DNA of 42,797 bases from positions 1-42,797 of the forward strand of contig CANGJE010000011.1 in the NCBI GenBank assembly GCA_947454305.1, written 5' to 3'. The translations under genes were made by a program, and so were the position numbers. Under the pieces are notes generated by a model that saw only the letters and a list, made by a program, of their open reading frames with translations, ran no database searches and was not told the DNA's origin. Source of the stretch: Oxalobacteraceae bacterium. Its GTDB lineage: Bacteria > Pseudomonadota > Gammaproteobacteria > Burkholderiales > Burkholderiaceae_D. Below, piece by piece: positions 28,205 to 37,511 of this stretch. Within the stretch, counting starts at the first letter, position 1; each line of letters begins with the position of its first letter.

Positions 28205-28859
28205 TGTGTATGGCTCCGTGGCCTTATTAAGGCCCATGCCCGGCTAGCAGACTATAGGTCTGTTAGCGCGGAAAAATCATTGGATGCACGCGTGGGAGCA
28301 GAAGCCGGGAGAGGGATATTGCCGTTAAGTGCAGACTGAGCATTTGACGCTCGACGCACTTGGCGAGGATGAAACTGAGGTTTTGCGACTAACGAAAAAA
28401 GATCACACCATCACGCAGCAACAAACCAGCCCCGATTGGCGGCTTGTCATTGGTGTGAAGGCGTTGTTCAACCAGCGTTGGTTGGAATCTCATTATCGTC
28501 ACAATCAGCAAATTAATTCAGTTGCATCTGCCAGCAAGCCTTCATCTTGAGAATGGCTTGCCAGACTAATCCTTGCTTTCCTAGCTTTTGCTTCCGGCGA
28601 TTTGGCGTCCGGTCCGATCGCAACTTCGGTGCGACCCTGACAACGCAAAAAAGCCTGCATGCACAGCTTTACTATCGAATTCTCTAGGAGGATCACAGAA
28701 TGCCGCCAGTTACATGGATTCGCTTTGTTAGCGAAACCTGCGCTCATTGTGTGAGGACCTCGAAACAGACGGGGCCGATAGAGATGCCCCTGTGTAGAAT
28801 GCGTTCTTTAATGTTACACACCCAGCGACTTACATCGCTTTGCAGATTATATATTCAAA
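28205..28859. other. rne-rluC divergent intergenic region (rne 5' leader)
   Basis: 655 bases between divergent rne and rluC. Long leaders of rne are known to allow RNase E to control its own mRNA. The stretch holds several inverted repeats: 28220-28234, 28243-28267, 28719-28735 and TGTGTA/TACACA at 28791/28814. It also holds a small plus-strand ORF at 28700-28867. Longer frames on either strand here (28329-28550, 28505-28747) have no recognised domain and I do not call them. I cannot place the rne promoter with confidence. Confidence 0.6.
28220..28267 (-). promoter_or_regulatory. Two hairpins in the rne 5' leader next to the start
   Basis: GGCCTT/AAGGCC with an ATT loop (28220-28234) lies just upstream of the GGAG of rne. 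A 10-bp stem with one G-U pair and a TATAG loop (28243-28267) lies beyond it. Adjacent leader hairpins are the known feedback sensors of rne in enterobacteria; a like role here is inferred. Confidence 0.5.
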
Positions 28860-28867
28860 ATGAATGA
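28700..28867 (+). CDS. Possible 55-codon leader ORF overlapping rluC start
   Basis: The ATG at 28700 is preceded by TAGGAGGATC, one of the best ribosome binding sites in the window. The 55-codon frame (begins MPPVTWIRFVSE) stops at TGA 28865-28867, overlapping the rluC ATG at 28860 by eight bases. rluC has no visible ribosome binding site of its own, so translational coupling is plausible. The peptide has four Cys and several Arg and resembles no family I know. The same DNA is also the rne leader on the other strand, so the frame could be fortuitous. Confidence 0.4.
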   Translation: MPPVTWIRFVSETCAHCVRTSKQTGPIEMPLCRMRSLMLHTQRLTSLCRLYIQNE

Positions 28868-29861
28868 CTTAGCGAGGCTTTCCGAAAATGACCCGAGGTT
28901 TCGCGCCGAGCTTGCCGAATCATCAAATCGCCCCGCAGTTCAATGGCTGACGATTGACTCTGAACAAGCCGGGCAACGAATTGATAACTTTTTGCTACGA
29001 ATCTGCAAAGGCGTACCGAAAAGTCACGTCTATCAAGTTCTGCGTTCCGGCCAAGTCAGGGTAAACAAGGGTCGGATTGACGCCACTTATCGATTAGTTG
29101 AGGGTGATACGGTGCGCGTGCCGCCTATGCGCATCGCTGAGCGTGAACATACCCATGTGCCTGCCATGGAATTTGCCATTCTGTTCGAAGATGAGCATTT
29201 GCTGATCATCGATAAGCCTGCGGGTGTGGCAGTGCATGGAGGATCGGGCATTAGTCATGGCGTTATCGAGCAACTCCGGGCGGCCAGGCCGCAAGCCAAA
29301 TTTTTGGAGTTGGTGCACAGACTAGACCGTGAAACCTCAGGCATTCTGATGCTGGCGAAAAAGCGCAGTGCTTTGACCGCGCTGCATGAGCAAATTCGTG
29401 CTGGGCTGATTGATAAGCGCTATCTGGCATTGGTCCACGGGCAGTGGCAGCATCGCCGTCAGCATATTAAGCTGCCTCTATTTAAATACACCACGCCCGA
29501 AGGCGAGCGGCGAGTGCGCGTTCAATCCGATGGACAGCCTTCGCACACGGTATTCAATTTATTGCGAAAATACGGTGAGTTTGTTTTGTTGGAAGCTGAG
29601 CTAAAAACAGGCAGGACGCATCAAATTCGTGTGCACTTAGCGTCGTCTGGGTTTCCGATAGTCGGCGATGAAAAATACGGTGACTTTGCATTCAATCGCC
29701 AATTACATAAGGCCGCAGCGGGCAGAGGTGCTTTGAAGCGCATGTTTTTGCATGCATGGACTTTACGTTTTCAGCATCCTGCGACTGGTTCGGAACTTAG
29801 GATTGAATCTTCACTGGCGCCGGATTGCCAGCGCTTTTTAGATAGTGTGACCAACGATTAA
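28860..29861 (+). CDS. rluC: 23S rRNA pseudouridine synthase, RluC-type
   Basis: 333 aa with an S4 RNA-binding domain (about 35-95, QRIDNFLLRICKGVPKSHVY) and an RluA-family catalytic domain. The signature HRLDRETSG gives catalytic Asp156, followed by the conserved LKTGRTHQIRVHLAS and GDEKYG. RluC makes pseudouridines at 955, 2504 and 2580 of 23S rRNA in Escherichia coli. The position divergent from rne matches the RluC assignment in other proteobacteria. No Shine-Dalgarno sequence is visible before this ATG. Confidence 0.93.
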   Translation: MNDLARLSENDPRFRAELAESSNRPAVQWLTIDSEQAGQRIDNFLLRICKGVPKSHVYQVLRSGQVRVNKGRIDATYRLVEGDTVRVPPMRIAEREHTHVPAMEFAILFEDEHLLIIDKPAGVAVHGGSGISHGVIEQLRAARPQAKFLELVHRLDRETSGILMLAKKRSALTALHEQIRAGLIDKRYLALVHGQWQHRRQHIKLPLFKYTTPEGERRVRVQSDGQPSHTVFNLLRKYGEFVLLEAELKTGRTHQIRVHLASSGFPIVGDEKYGDFAFNRQLHKAAAGRGALKRMFLHAWTLRFQHPATGSELRIESSLAPDCQRFLDSVTND

Positions 29862-29917
29862 GTAATATAAAAATAACCCTGCGCGATGGATAGCGTGTTT
29901 AGAAAAGAGCTAGGCTG

Positions 29918-30577
29918 ATGGCCAGAAAACAATTTGACCTGATCGTTTTCGATTGGGATGGTACTTTGATGGACAGCACTGCCACGATTGTGGCGAGCAT
30001 GCAGGCCGCAGCACGTGACTTAGGATTGCCCGTACCCGATGATCGTGCGGCATCGCATGTTATCGGACTAGGTTTGCAAGATGCGATGCAGGCCGTGTTG
30101 CCCGACTTGGATCCTAAATCGTATCCACGCATGGTGGAGCGTTATCGCTACCATTATTTGGCACAAGACCAAACACTGACCTTATTCGATGGTGTAAGAG
30201 AGATGTTGGACGACCTTGCCACCCAGGGTTATTTTTTGGCGGTAGCAACCGGTAAAAGTCGAGTGGGTTTAAGCCGCGCACTGAGTACTGTCGGTTTGAT
30301 GTCAGTGTTTGATTCCACTCGGTGTGCCGACGAGACATTCTCCAAGCCGCATCCAGCGATGCTGCAAGAAATTACGCGTGAACTAGGTCAAGATATGCGT
30401 CGCACTGTCATGATCGGAGATACCACGCATGATTTGCAGATGGCCGGTAATGCCGGAGCGGCTGGGATAGGTGTTCATTATGGCGCACATCCAAGGCATG
30501 AACTGGAAGCGATGTCACCGTTGTTTGGTGCGAACTCGGTGCCGGAATTACATGCGTGGTTAAATGAACACGCCTAA
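29918..30577 (+). CDS. HAD-IA family phosphatase (Gph-like)
   Basis: 219 aa haloacid dehalogenase-like hydrolase. The nucleophile motif I is FDWDGTLMDS (Asp12, Asp14), motif II is AVATGKS, a Lys lies in SKPHPAML, and motif IV is MIGDTTHDLQMAGNAGA. A helical cap lies between motifs I and II (subclass IA). It resembles phosphoglycolate phosphatase, but substrates of this family cannot be told from sequence. It starts 56 bases after rluC and is followed closely by the Rieske gene. Confidence 0.88.
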   Translation: MARKQFDLIVFDWDGTLMDSTATIVASMQAAARDLGLPVPDDRAASHVIGLGLQDAMQAVLPDLDPKSYPRMVERYRYHYLAQDQTLTLFDGVREMLDDLATQGYFLAVATGKSRVGLSRALSTVGLMSVFDSTRCADETFSKPHPAMLQEITRELGQDMRRTVMIGDTTHDLQMAGNAGAAGIGVHYGAHPRHELEAMSPLFGANSVPELHAWLNEHA

Positions 30578-30602
30578 AATTTTTTGAGCTTACACAATTC
30601 AC

Positions 30603-30971
30603 ATGAGCGAAGCGATTTATATTTGCGATTCAGGTTCACTTGATGAAGGCGGCAAGGGCATACGCTTTCCAGTCACCGTCGGTGGTGATGACTTAACCGC
30701 ATTTGTTGTTCGCTATGGTCAAGAGCCGCGTGCCTATCTGAACCGATGTGCGCATTTACCTATGGAGCTGGACTGGACTGAGGGTGAATTTTTTGAATCC
30801 AGCGGTTTATATTTAATGTGCGCCACTCATGGTGCTTTGTACGAACCTGACACCGGACAGTGTGCGGGTGGTCCGTGTCGCGGCGGTCGTTTGCATGCGA
30901 TCAACGTGATCGAGCGCGACAAGAAAATTTTTTGGGAGCCGGACGATTACGTGCGTCCAGCCCGTGCCTGA
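30603..30971 (+). CDS. Rieske [2Fe-2S] protein
   Basis: 122 aa, a small soluble Rieske-fold ferredoxin. The cluster ligands are Cys49-Ala-His51 (NRCAHLPM) and Cys73-x2-His76 (MCATHGALY), followed by the loop CAGGPCRGGRLHAI. There is no signal peptide or membrane helix, so it is cytosolic and not the bc1 subunit. Partner and substrate are unknown. It lies between the HAD phosphatase and the S49 peptidase, an order that recurs in Burkholderiales. Confidence 0.92.
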   Translation: MSEAIYICDSGSLDEGGKGIRFPVTVGGDDLTAFVVRYGQEPRAYLNRCAHLPMELDWTEGEFFESSGLYLMCATHGALYEPDTGQCAGGPCRGGRLHAINVIERDKKIFWEPDDYVRPARA

Positions 30972-31004
30972 ACTTTAGTATCAACGCTTACAGGAATTTT
31001 TCCA

Positions 31005-32039
31005 ATGAATGAGAACACTCCCGGTCAAGAACCCGAATCGGCTGCTCCAGCGCCCGCACCTGAATCAGCACCAGAATTATCAACTATGCCTAAGCCCTCC
31101 GAGCCGGCCGGGCCGCCCTATGTACTGCTAGAAAAACTTGCTTATGAATTGCTGGAAGATCAGCGTATGAATCGTCGCTGGCGCGTATTTTTCCGTTTCT
31201 CGGCGCTGATACTGGCACTTATAGCTATCTGGGCAGCGTTTGATTTCAAAGGATCGACCAAACAAGTCAATTCGCGTCATACCGCGTTGATTGAAATCGA
31301 AGGTGAGATTGATGCGGGTAGTAGCACCGGTTCAGTCAGTTCAATTTTGCCTGCTTTAAATGATGCGTTCAGCGATGTCACGTCGGTAGGATTGATTTTG
31401 AAGATGAACAGTCCTGGCGGCAGTCCCGTTCAATCAGCGATTGTGAATGACGAAATTAATCGTCTTCGCAAACTGCATCCGAACAAACCAGTGTATGTCG
31501 TTGTTGAAGATATGTGCGCTTCCGGTTGCTATTACATTGCTGCTGCTGCCGATAGAATTTACGTCAGTCAGGCGAGTATTGTTGGATCGATTGGCGTGCT
31601 GATGAGTAGCTTTGGATTTACCGGCTTAATGGATAAATTAGGCATTGAGCGTCGCTTGATGACGGCCGGAGAAAATAAAGGATTAATGGATCCTTTTTCG
31701 CCTTACAGCGCGAAGCATAAAGAATTCACCCAAGCCATGCTTAAAGAAATACATGAGCAATTCATCGACGCTGTTCGTGCAGGTCGTGGTAAACGCTTGA
31801 AGGAAACACCTGAGATTTTTTCAGGTTTGTTCTGGACCGGTAGTCATGCGATCACACTTGGTTTGGCCGATGGCTTAGGTACTGTCGATAGCGTTGCACG
31901 TGATGTGCTTAAAGCTGAAGACGTGATTGACTACACAGTGCGCGAGGGACTGTCGGATCGCGTGTTGAAAAAATTTGGCGCAGCAGTGGGCGAAGGTGCC
32001 GCGCGTGCGTTAGGTAACGAATGGCTTAAGCCACGTTAA
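31005..32039 (+). CDS. S49 family signal peptide peptidase, SppA type
   Basis: 344 aa membrane-anchored serine peptidase. The first 55 residues are Pro/Ala/Glu-rich, then one membrane helix (about 62-80). The catalytic domain shows SPGGSPVQSA, nucleophile Ser173 in CASGCYYIA, SIVGSIGVL, and general base Lys225 in GENKGLMDPF. This Ser-Lys pair in one domain is the short SppA form. It degrades cleaved signal peptides in the membrane, and related enzymes act in membrane quality control. Confidence 0.9.
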   Translation: MNENTPGQEPESAAPAPAPESAPELSTMPKPSEPAGPPYVLLEKLAYELLEDQRMNRRWRVFFRFSALILALIAIWAAFDFKGSTKQVNSRHTALIEIEGEIDAGSSTGSVSSILPALNDAFSDVTSVGLILKMNSPGGSPVQSAIVNDEINRLRKLHPNKPVYVVVEDMCASGCYYIAAAADRIYVSQASIVGSIGVLMSSFGFTGLMDKLGIERRLMTAGENKGLMDPFSPYSAKHKEFTQAMLKEIHEQFIDAVRAGRGKRLKETPEIFSGLFWTGSHAITLGLADGLGTVDSVARDVLKAEDVIDYTVREGLSDRVLKKFGAAVGEGAARALGNEWLKPR

Positions 32040-32077
32040 ATTAGTAGTGGATCGCGATTTCATTAGTGAACGTTGTA

Positions 32078-32812
32078 TTAAATCGCGAGCAGTAAAAATA
32101 CCGTCGGCTTTTTTTTGAAATCAGGAAGTCGTCCGGCGGTCATTTCATTTTTCCAGATCTGAACAGGCTGAGTACGCACCGTTTCAGTCGCTAGCGTCAG
32201 ATCAGTGGCCACCGTGAGTAGTGTCGAGCTAGTGCAGTGATTGGCAATAGCTTCTAGCATAGCCTCGTTGCGATACGGCGTTTCAATAAAAATCTGCGTT
32301 TGTTTTTCTTGGCGCGAACGTTGCTCAAGCTGACGCAAGCGATTCGCTCGTTGCCCTGAATCGGTCGGCAGATAACCTTGAAATGCAAAGCTCTGCCCAT
32401 TCAATCCGCTGGCCATCAGTGCCAGTAATATAGATGAGGGGCCAACCAGCGGTTTTACCGGTATGTTTTTTTGATGCGCTAGTCTAACTAAATCAGCGCC
32501 CGGATCAGCCACTGCAGGCACACCGGCTTCCGAAACTAATCCCGCATGTCTACCTGCGAGCAAAGGTGCTAGCAATGCAGGCAGCTCAGACGCTGCGGTG
32601 TTGATATTTAATTCACGAATCTCGATTTCCTGTAATGGCTTTCCCAGCGGATGCGTCGTCGATACCAATTTCAAAAAGGCGCGCGCCGTTTTAGCATTTT
32701 CAGCGATGAAGTAATCTAACTGTGCCGTCGTTTGGCGCACAGAAGCGGGCAGCACCTCATCCAATGCGCCAGGGCCTAAAGAATTGGGAATGAGATAAAG
32801 AGTACCGTTCAT
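32078..32812 (-). CDS. SAM-dependent methyltransferase, tetrapyrrole methylase fold (RsmI-like)
   Basis: 244 aa from the ATG at 32812 (MNGTLYLIPNSLGPG), where the family begins; another in-frame ATG at 32824 overlaps the end of maf. The fold shows LYLIPNSLG, SEAGVPAVADPGADLV and PLVGPSSILLALMASG, as in the 16S rRNA 2'-O-methyltransferase RsmI. It is shorter and diverged, and RsmI itself is usually encoded elsewhere, so the substrate is uncertain. It lies four bases after the maf stop and is probably its operon partner. Confidence 0.82.
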   Translation of the reverse strand: MNGTLYLIPNSLGPGALDEVLPASVRQTTAQLDYFIAENAKTARAFLKLVSTTHPLGKPLQEIEIRELNINTAASELPALLAPLLAGRHAGLVSEAGVPAVADPGADLVRLAHQKNIPVKPLVGPSSILLALMASGLNGQSFAFQGYLPTDSGQRANRLRQLEQRSRQEKQTQIFIETPYRNEAMLEAIANHCTSSTLLTVATDLTLATETVRTQPVQIWKNEMTAGRLPDFKKKPTVFLLLAI

Positions 32813-32816
32813 TGAT

Positions 32817-33425
32817 CTATACATTAAACAAGCGCACGCCAGCTGCGCGCAGCATGCGTGTTAATGCAATTAAGGGCAAGCCGGTAAGTGCAGTCGGATC
32901 GTCGCTTCGAATGTGATCAATCAGTGCAATGCCTAGACCTTCATTTTTTGCGCTGCCTGCGCAATCGTAGGGCTTCTCAATCTGTAAATAGGCATCAAGT
33001 TCTGCATCGGGTAAATCTCTAAATTTAACGGTGGTGGCGACAGACTCGATTTGCAGCGGTAGTGTGCTTGCGGAGCGATTGTCCACCAGACACAGCGCAG
33101 TATGAAAAATCACTTCACGACCACGCATTTTTTTTAGTTGTACCAATGCGCGCGCGTGGTCGCCGGGCTTTCCTATCTGCTCATGGTCTAAGGTCGCTAC
33201 CTGATCAGATCCGATAATCAGCGAAGAATCCGCCAGCTTAGCGACAGCTTTGGCTTTAGCTTCGGCTAGCCTCAGGGCAGTTTCTGATGGCGTTTCATTT
33301 TCAAGAGGCGTTTCATCAATGTCCGGCGACACAACGTCGAAGGGCAACTGCAAACGGGAGAGCAGTTCTTTGCGATAGGCCGAGCCCGAAGCGAGAATTA
33401 AGCGCGGAACGATTGAGGGTGACAT
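32817..33425 (-). CDS. Maf family nucleotide pyrophosphatase (YceF type)
   Basis: 202 aa with the Maf signature: LILASGSAYRKELLSRL at the start, DIDETP, LAEAKAKAVA, IIGSDQVA, and DCAGSAKNEGLGIAL (the last being the YceF-type substrate loop). Proteins of the YceF subfamily hydrolyse 7-methyl-GTP and related modified nucleotides. It is divergent from the DUF177 gene, as yceF and yceD are in other proteobacteria. Confidence 0.92.
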   Translation of the reverse strand: MSPSIVPRLILASGSAYRKELLSRLQLPFDVVSPDIDETPLENETPSETALRLAEAKAKAVAKLADSSLIIGSDQVATLDHEQIGKPGDHARALVQLKKMRGREVIFHTALCLVDNRSASTLPLQIESVATTVKFRDLPDAELDAYLQIEKPYDCAGSAKNEGLGIALIDHIRSDDPTALTGLPLIALTRMLRAAGVRLFNV

Positions 33426-33547
33426 GAATCGACAGGGTGGACTGAGTAAAGTTGAGCGCTGATTTGCCTATAAAGTAAGCAGAAGTCGCATCGTAAAGCT
33501 GAAAGTAAACCCTGTTATCATAGCGGGTTTTCCGGAATTACTGGCTT

Positions 33548-34036
33548 ATGAGTGCGACCACCATTAACAGTCTTGAATTTTGCCGAGTGGCAGAGCAGGC
33601 CTCTGGCACGACAGCTGTCGCCGAATTCGTAAGGCTGCGAGCTGATCTACATGACTCGAGTGGTGAGTTGAGCTGGGCGTTTCAAGGTGGGCGTCATTCC
33701 GAGGGCTTGCCGCAACTGTCCCTGACGGTTAAAGGAGAGGTTCGCTTAGTTTGTCAGCGCTGCCTGACTCCGTTTACTCAACAGATTAATGCTGAAAGTC
33801 GTCTGGTGTTAGTGGCTGACGAGGCGCAGGCAGAGGCAACCGAAGAAAGACTCGATGACGAGAGTATCGACGTCATCGTTGGTTCGACGGCGCTGGATTT
33901 GCTGGCCTTGGTTGAAGACGAGGCTTTGTTATCGTTGCCATTGTCGCCACGACATGAAGTTTGCCCTGAAGGTGCAGAGGCGGTAGTCAATAGTAAATTG
34001 GAATCACCTTTTGCTATTTTGAAAAAATTGAAGTGA
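33548..34036 (+). CDS. yceD: DUF177 family protein (YceD)
   Basis: 162 aa acidic protein with the family Cys pair CQRCL (near residue 69-73) inside a LSLTVKGEVRLVCQRCLTPF segment, and a conserved acidic middle. It is encoded immediately before rpmF in most bacteria. Relatives have been linked to 23S rRNA accumulation and ribosome assembly, but no activity is clear from the sequence. An inverted repeat AAACCC/GGGTTT (33507-33530) just upstream overlaps a possible -10 (TATCAT). Confidence 0.88.
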   Translation: MSATTINSLEFCRVAEQASGTTAVAEFVRLRADLHDSSGELSWAFQGGRHSEGLPQLSLTVKGEVRLVCQRCLTPFTQQINAESRLVLVADEAQAEATEERLDDESIDVIVGSTALDLLALVEDEALLSLPLSPRHEVCPEGAEAVVNSKLESPFAILKKLK

Positions 34037-34183
34037 CTGAAGTAACAGTAGGGCGGCTTTTTTGATTGGCCGGCCTGGAAAGGCGCCAGAGTGGCCGAAG
34101 TTATCTAATTAATTAGTTAATCACTAGTTATTAAAGCTGCTCTGTATGTTAAACTTATAGATTGTCTGGTTTAGGAGTACGAC

Positions 34184-34366
34184 ATGGCTGTTCAACAAAA
34201 CAAGAAAACCCCGTCCAAGCGCGGCATGCATCGTTCGCATGATTTTTTGACACCTGCGGCATTGGCTGTTGAGTCGACCACGGGTGAGACACATTTGCGT
34301 CATCACATTAGCCCTAACGGCTTCTACCGTGGTCGCAAGGTTCTCAAGACCAAAAACGACGAATAA
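34184..34366 (+). CDS. rpmF: 50S ribosomal protein L32
   Basis: 60 aa, standard length, with [22 protein letters not shown] and [15 protein letters not shown]. As in many proteobacterial L32 proteins, the zinc-binding Cys pairs are lacking. A good ribosome binding site (TAGGAG) precedes the ATG. The rpmF-plsX-fab order is the classic link of ribosome and lipid synthesis genes. Confidence 0.98.
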   Translation: MAVQQNKKTPSKRGMHRSHDFLTPAALAVESTTGETHLRHHISPNGFYRGRKVLKTKNDE

Positions 34367-34385
34367 TTTTCTGGACGCAGCAACT

Positions 34386-34423
34386 ACGGCGTGAACAGTC
34401 TTCGACTGCTTAGCGCCGTTTTT
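34386..34423 (+). terminator. Rho-independent terminator after rpmF
   Basis: ACGGCG (34386-34391) pairs with CGCCGT (34414-34419), with an inner CAGTC/GACTG stem and TTC tip, followed by five T. It would separate or attenuate transcription between rpmF and plsX. Confidence 0.8.
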
Positions 34424-34504
34424 GTATCCAGAGTGCCCACCCCCGTCGTGACATCGCATGAATGATCTCGGCCTACTGTCGGCCCGGCAACTTCTGCCGC
34501 TGAC

Positions 34505-35566
34505 ATGACCATCACACTTGCCATTGATTGCATGGGTGGTGATCATGGTCCTTCTGTCACCATTCCTGCCTCTCTCGCTTTTTTAAAAAGTGAGCCATCC
34601 GTCAACCTTATTCTGGTGGGACGAGAAGCCCCTATTCAGTTAGAGCTGAACAAACTGGGAGCTGCGGGCAATCCTCGAATAACGGTAGTCAATGCAAGTG
34701 AGGTCGTCGAAATGGACGATCCCTTGGAAACCGCTTTGCGCCGCAAAAAAGATTCGTCTATGCGCATAGCAATTACTCAGGTTAAGGATGGGCACGCACA
34801 AGCCTGTGTTTCTGCTGGTAACACTGGCGCTCTTATGGCCGTATCGCGCTATTTACTGAAAACGATGGCGGGTGTTGACCGCCCAGCGATTTGCACCATT
34901 CTCCCGAATCAAAACGATGGCCCGACGTACGTGCTTGATTTAGGCGCTAACGTCGATTGCGAGCCGCATCATTTGCATCAATTTGCGTTGATGGGTTCGG
35001 CATTAGTTTCAGCAGTCGAAGGTCATGAGCGTCCTACGGTAGGTTTGCTGAATGTCGGCGCCGAAGATATCAAAGGTAATGAGTTGGTGAAGCAGACAGC
35101 AGAATTACTGCGCGCTGATCATGCAAAAGGCTTGATTAATTTTTACGGCAACGTCGAAGGAAATGACATCTTCGAAGGCACTACCGATATTGTGGTGTGT
35201 GATGGTTTTGTGGGTAACGTCACGTTGAAAGCCGTTGAAGGTTTAGGTCGATTAATCAAAGGCGTGTTGGTGAGTGAACTGCGCAAAGGTTGGTTGGATA
35301 TGTTGGGCGCGTTGATTGCTCGTAGCGCACTTAAACGAATTTCGCAGCGACTTAATCCATCCCGTTACAATGGTGCCAGCTTGTTAGGTTTACGTGGGTT
35401 AGTTTTCAAGAGTCATGGTGGCGAAAAAGCCGATGGCTTTGAATGGGCAATACGTCGCGCATTTGAAGCAGCACGTCATGATGTGTTGTCGCGCATAGAA
35501 ACTTCGATGGCAGATCTGATGCCTCAGGCAGTTGATCACGCCGACAGTGAGCAAAAAATAGCATGA
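34505..35566 (+). CDS. plsX: Phosphate acyltransferase PlsX
   Basis: 353 aa. PlsX makes acyl-phosphate from acyl-ACP for phospholipid synthesis. Signatures are the start [37 protein letters not shown]-like [34 protein letters not shown], and [13 protein letters not shown]. It overlaps fabH by four bases (ATGA), indicating coupled translation. Confidence 0.98.
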   Translation: MTITLAIDCMGGDHGPSVTIPASLAFLKSEPSVNLILVGREAPIQLELNKLGAAGNPRITVVNASEVVEMDDPLETALRRKKDSSMRIAITQVKDGHAQACVSAGNTGALMAVSRYLLKTMAGVDRPAICTILPNQNDGPTYVLDLGANVDCEPHHLHQFALMGSALVSAVEGHERPTVGLLNVGAEDIKGNELVKQTAELLRADHAKGLINFYGNVEGNDIFEGTTDIVVCDGFVGNVTLKAVEGLGRLIKGVLVSELRKGWLDMLGALIARSALKRISQRLNPSRYNGASLLGLRGLVFKSHGGEKADGFEWAIRRAFEAARHDVLSRIETSMADLMPQAVDHADSEQKIA

Positions 35567-36549
35567 CTAAGTATACAAAAATCGTCGGTACCGGAAGCAG
35601 CCTACCTCCACGGAAAGTAAGCAATTCTGACCTCGCAAAAATGTTGGCTGAACGAGGGCTAGAGACGTCAGATGAATGGATAGTCTCGCGCAGCGGCATT
35701 TCTTCACGGCACTTTGCTGACCCTGGTGTAATGGCCAGCGATCTTGCCACCGAAGCAGCGCAACGCGCTATCGAGATGGCAGGTCTGAAACCAGACGATA
35801 TCGATCTCATTATTCTGGCAACATCAACCCCCGACTATCTCGGTGGTTTTCCTAGTACGGCGTGCGTTGTACAACGTAAACTCGGCATCACGAATCACTG
35901 CGCTGCGATGGATATACAAGCCGTGTGTAGTGGCTTTGTGTACGCGGTTTCTGTTGCGGATAGTTTTATTCGATCAGGTATGCACAAGCGTGCTCTGGTG
36001 ATCGGTGCTGAAGTATTTTCACGCATTCTTGATTTTAATGATCGCACGACCTGTGTGTTGTTCGGTGACGGTGCGGGTGCCGTAGTGCTATCGCAATCCG
36101 ACGAGCCAGGGATTCTCGCTACGCGTATGCATGCCGATGGTCGACATACTGATATTTTGTGTGTTCCCGGATCGGTCAGCGCGGGTGCTGTGGCGGGTAC
36201 GGCTTTTCTGACGATGGATGGTCAGGCCGTTTTTAAGCTCGCTGTTTCAGTGTTAGAGCAAGTCGCCAATGAAGTGCTGGATGCGGCGGGTATGCAGGCA
36301 TCGCAAATCGATTGGTTAATTCCACACCAAGCCAATATTCGCATTATGCAGGGCACGGCTAAAAAATTAGGCCTGCCACTAGAAAAAATGGTCGTCACTG
36401 TTGACCGCCATGGTAATACCTCAGCAGCCTCAATTCCATTGGCGTTTGATGAAGCCATGCGTGATGGCCGCATTCATCCGGGTCAGCACATACTGATGGA
36501 AGGTGTGGGCGGCGGTTTTACTTGGGGCGCTGTGTTAGTTCGCCTCTAA
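35563..36549 (+). CDS. fabH: 3-oxoacyl-ACP synthase III
   Basis: 328 aa. FabH starts fatty-acid synthesis by condensing acetyl-CoA with malonyl-ACP. The catalytic triad is visible: Cys122 (DIQAVCSGF), His255 ([10 protein letters not shown]) and Asn285 (RHGNTSAAS). The end [16 protein letters not shown] is typical. Its start overlaps plsX by four bases. Confidence 0.98.
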   Translation: MTKYTKIVGTGSSLPPRKVSNSDLAKMLAERGLETSDEWIVSRSGISSRHFADPGVMASDLATEAAQRAIEMAGLKPDDIDLIILATSTPDYLGGFPSTACVVQRKLGITNHCAAMDIQAVCSGFVYAVSVADSFIRSGMHKRALVIGAEVFSRILDFNDRTTCVLFGDGAGAVVLSQSDEPGILATRMHADGRHTDILCVPGSVSAGAVAGTAFLTMDGQAVFKLAVSVLEQVANEVLDAAGMQASQIDWLIPHQANIRIMQGTAKKLGLPLEKMVVTVDRHGNTSAASIPLAFDEAMRDGRIHPGQHILMEGVGGGFTWGAVLVRL

Positions 36550-36575
36550 TAAAAAATTCTGAATTTCATTACCCT

Positions 36576-37511
36576 ATGAAAAAAATTGCTTTTGTATTTC
36601 CTGGTCAGGGCTCGCAAGCCATTGGCATGTTGAATGGTTTTGCAGGTAATGCTGTCGTCGCTGAAACGATTGCCGAAGCATCGCAAGCCTTAGGTTTTGA
36701 TCTCGGTAAATTAATTGTAGAAGGTCCGAAAGAAGAACTCGACCTGACGACGAATACACAGCCAGTGATGTTAGCTTCGGCGGTAGCGTTTTATCGTGCG
36801 TGGGTGGCAGCCGGTGGCAAATTGGCTGACGTTGTTGCCGGCCATAGCTTGGGTGAATACTCAGCGCTGGTGGCAGCCGGAGTCATTCAATTCAACGATG
36901 CTGTGCCACTCGTGCGCTTTCGCGCGCAAGCCATGCAAGAAGCGGTGCCAGTAGGTCAGGGCGGGATGGCAGCGATTCTAGGATTGTCGGATGACGACGT
37001 GCGTGCTGCCTGTGTGGAGGCCGCGCAGGGTGAGGTGGTCGAGCCAGTTAATTTTAACGCTCCTGCACAAGTAGTTATCGCTGGTCACAAGTCGGCCGTT
37101 GAGCGTGCATGCGAAATAGCAAAAGCTAAAGGCGCAAAACGTGCCTTGCCGTTGCCAGTCTCTGCGCCATTTCACTCGTCGCTGTTGAAACCCGCTTCAG
37201 ATCGTTTGCGTGACTATCTGCAAGGCGTTGCATTTGCAGCGCCCGCTATTCCTCTTATTAACAATGTGGATGTGGCAGTGGTGACAGATGCGGCGGCAAT
37301 TAAAGATGCGCTTGTTCGTCAAGCGGCCAGCCCTGTGCGCTGGGTAGAAACGGTACAAACAATGGCATCACTAGGTGTTGAGCGTGTTATTGAATGCGGC
37401 CCCGGCAAAGTACTTTCCGGATTGGTTAAACGCATCCATGGAGAACTCGCCACCGATGCTATTAACGATCAAGCATCAATGGACGCGCTTTTGGAGACAA
37501 TAGGATCATGA
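36576..37511 (+). CDS. fabD: Malonyl-CoA:ACP transacylase
   Basis: 311 aa from the ATG at 36576 (MKKIAFVFPGQGSQ), the family start; an in-frame start inside fabH is unlikely. The nucleophile Ser91 lies in AGHSLGEYSALVAAG, and the partner His in SAPFHSSLL near residue 200. It loads malonyl groups onto the ACP encoded downstream. The stop overlaps the fabG start (ATGA). Confidence 0.98.
   Translation: MKKIAFVFPGQGSQAIGMLNGFAGNAVVAETIAEASQALGFDLGKLIVEGPKEELDLTTNTQPVMLASAVAFYRAWVAAGGKLADVVAGHSLGEYSALVAAGVIQFNDAVPLVRFRAQAMQEAVPVGQGGMAAILGLSDDDVRAACVEAAQGEVVEPVNFNAPAQVVIAGHKSAVERACEIAKAKGAKRALPLPVSAPFHSSLLKPASDRLRDYLQGVAFAAPAIPLINNVDVAVVTDAAAIKDALVRQAASPVRWVETVQTMASLGVERVIECGPGKVLSGLVKRIHGELATDAINDQASMDALLETIGS

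Noticed and set aside
28329..28550. 73-codon ORF in the rne-rluC region, and the 80-codon minus-strand ORF at 28505-28747
   Set aside because: No family resemblance and no start signals; both lie in the rne leader region.
28846..28851. TATAAT on the minus strand as rne promoter
   Set aside because: No -35 at a fitting distance, and the rne leader would be over 600 bases; possible but unsupported.
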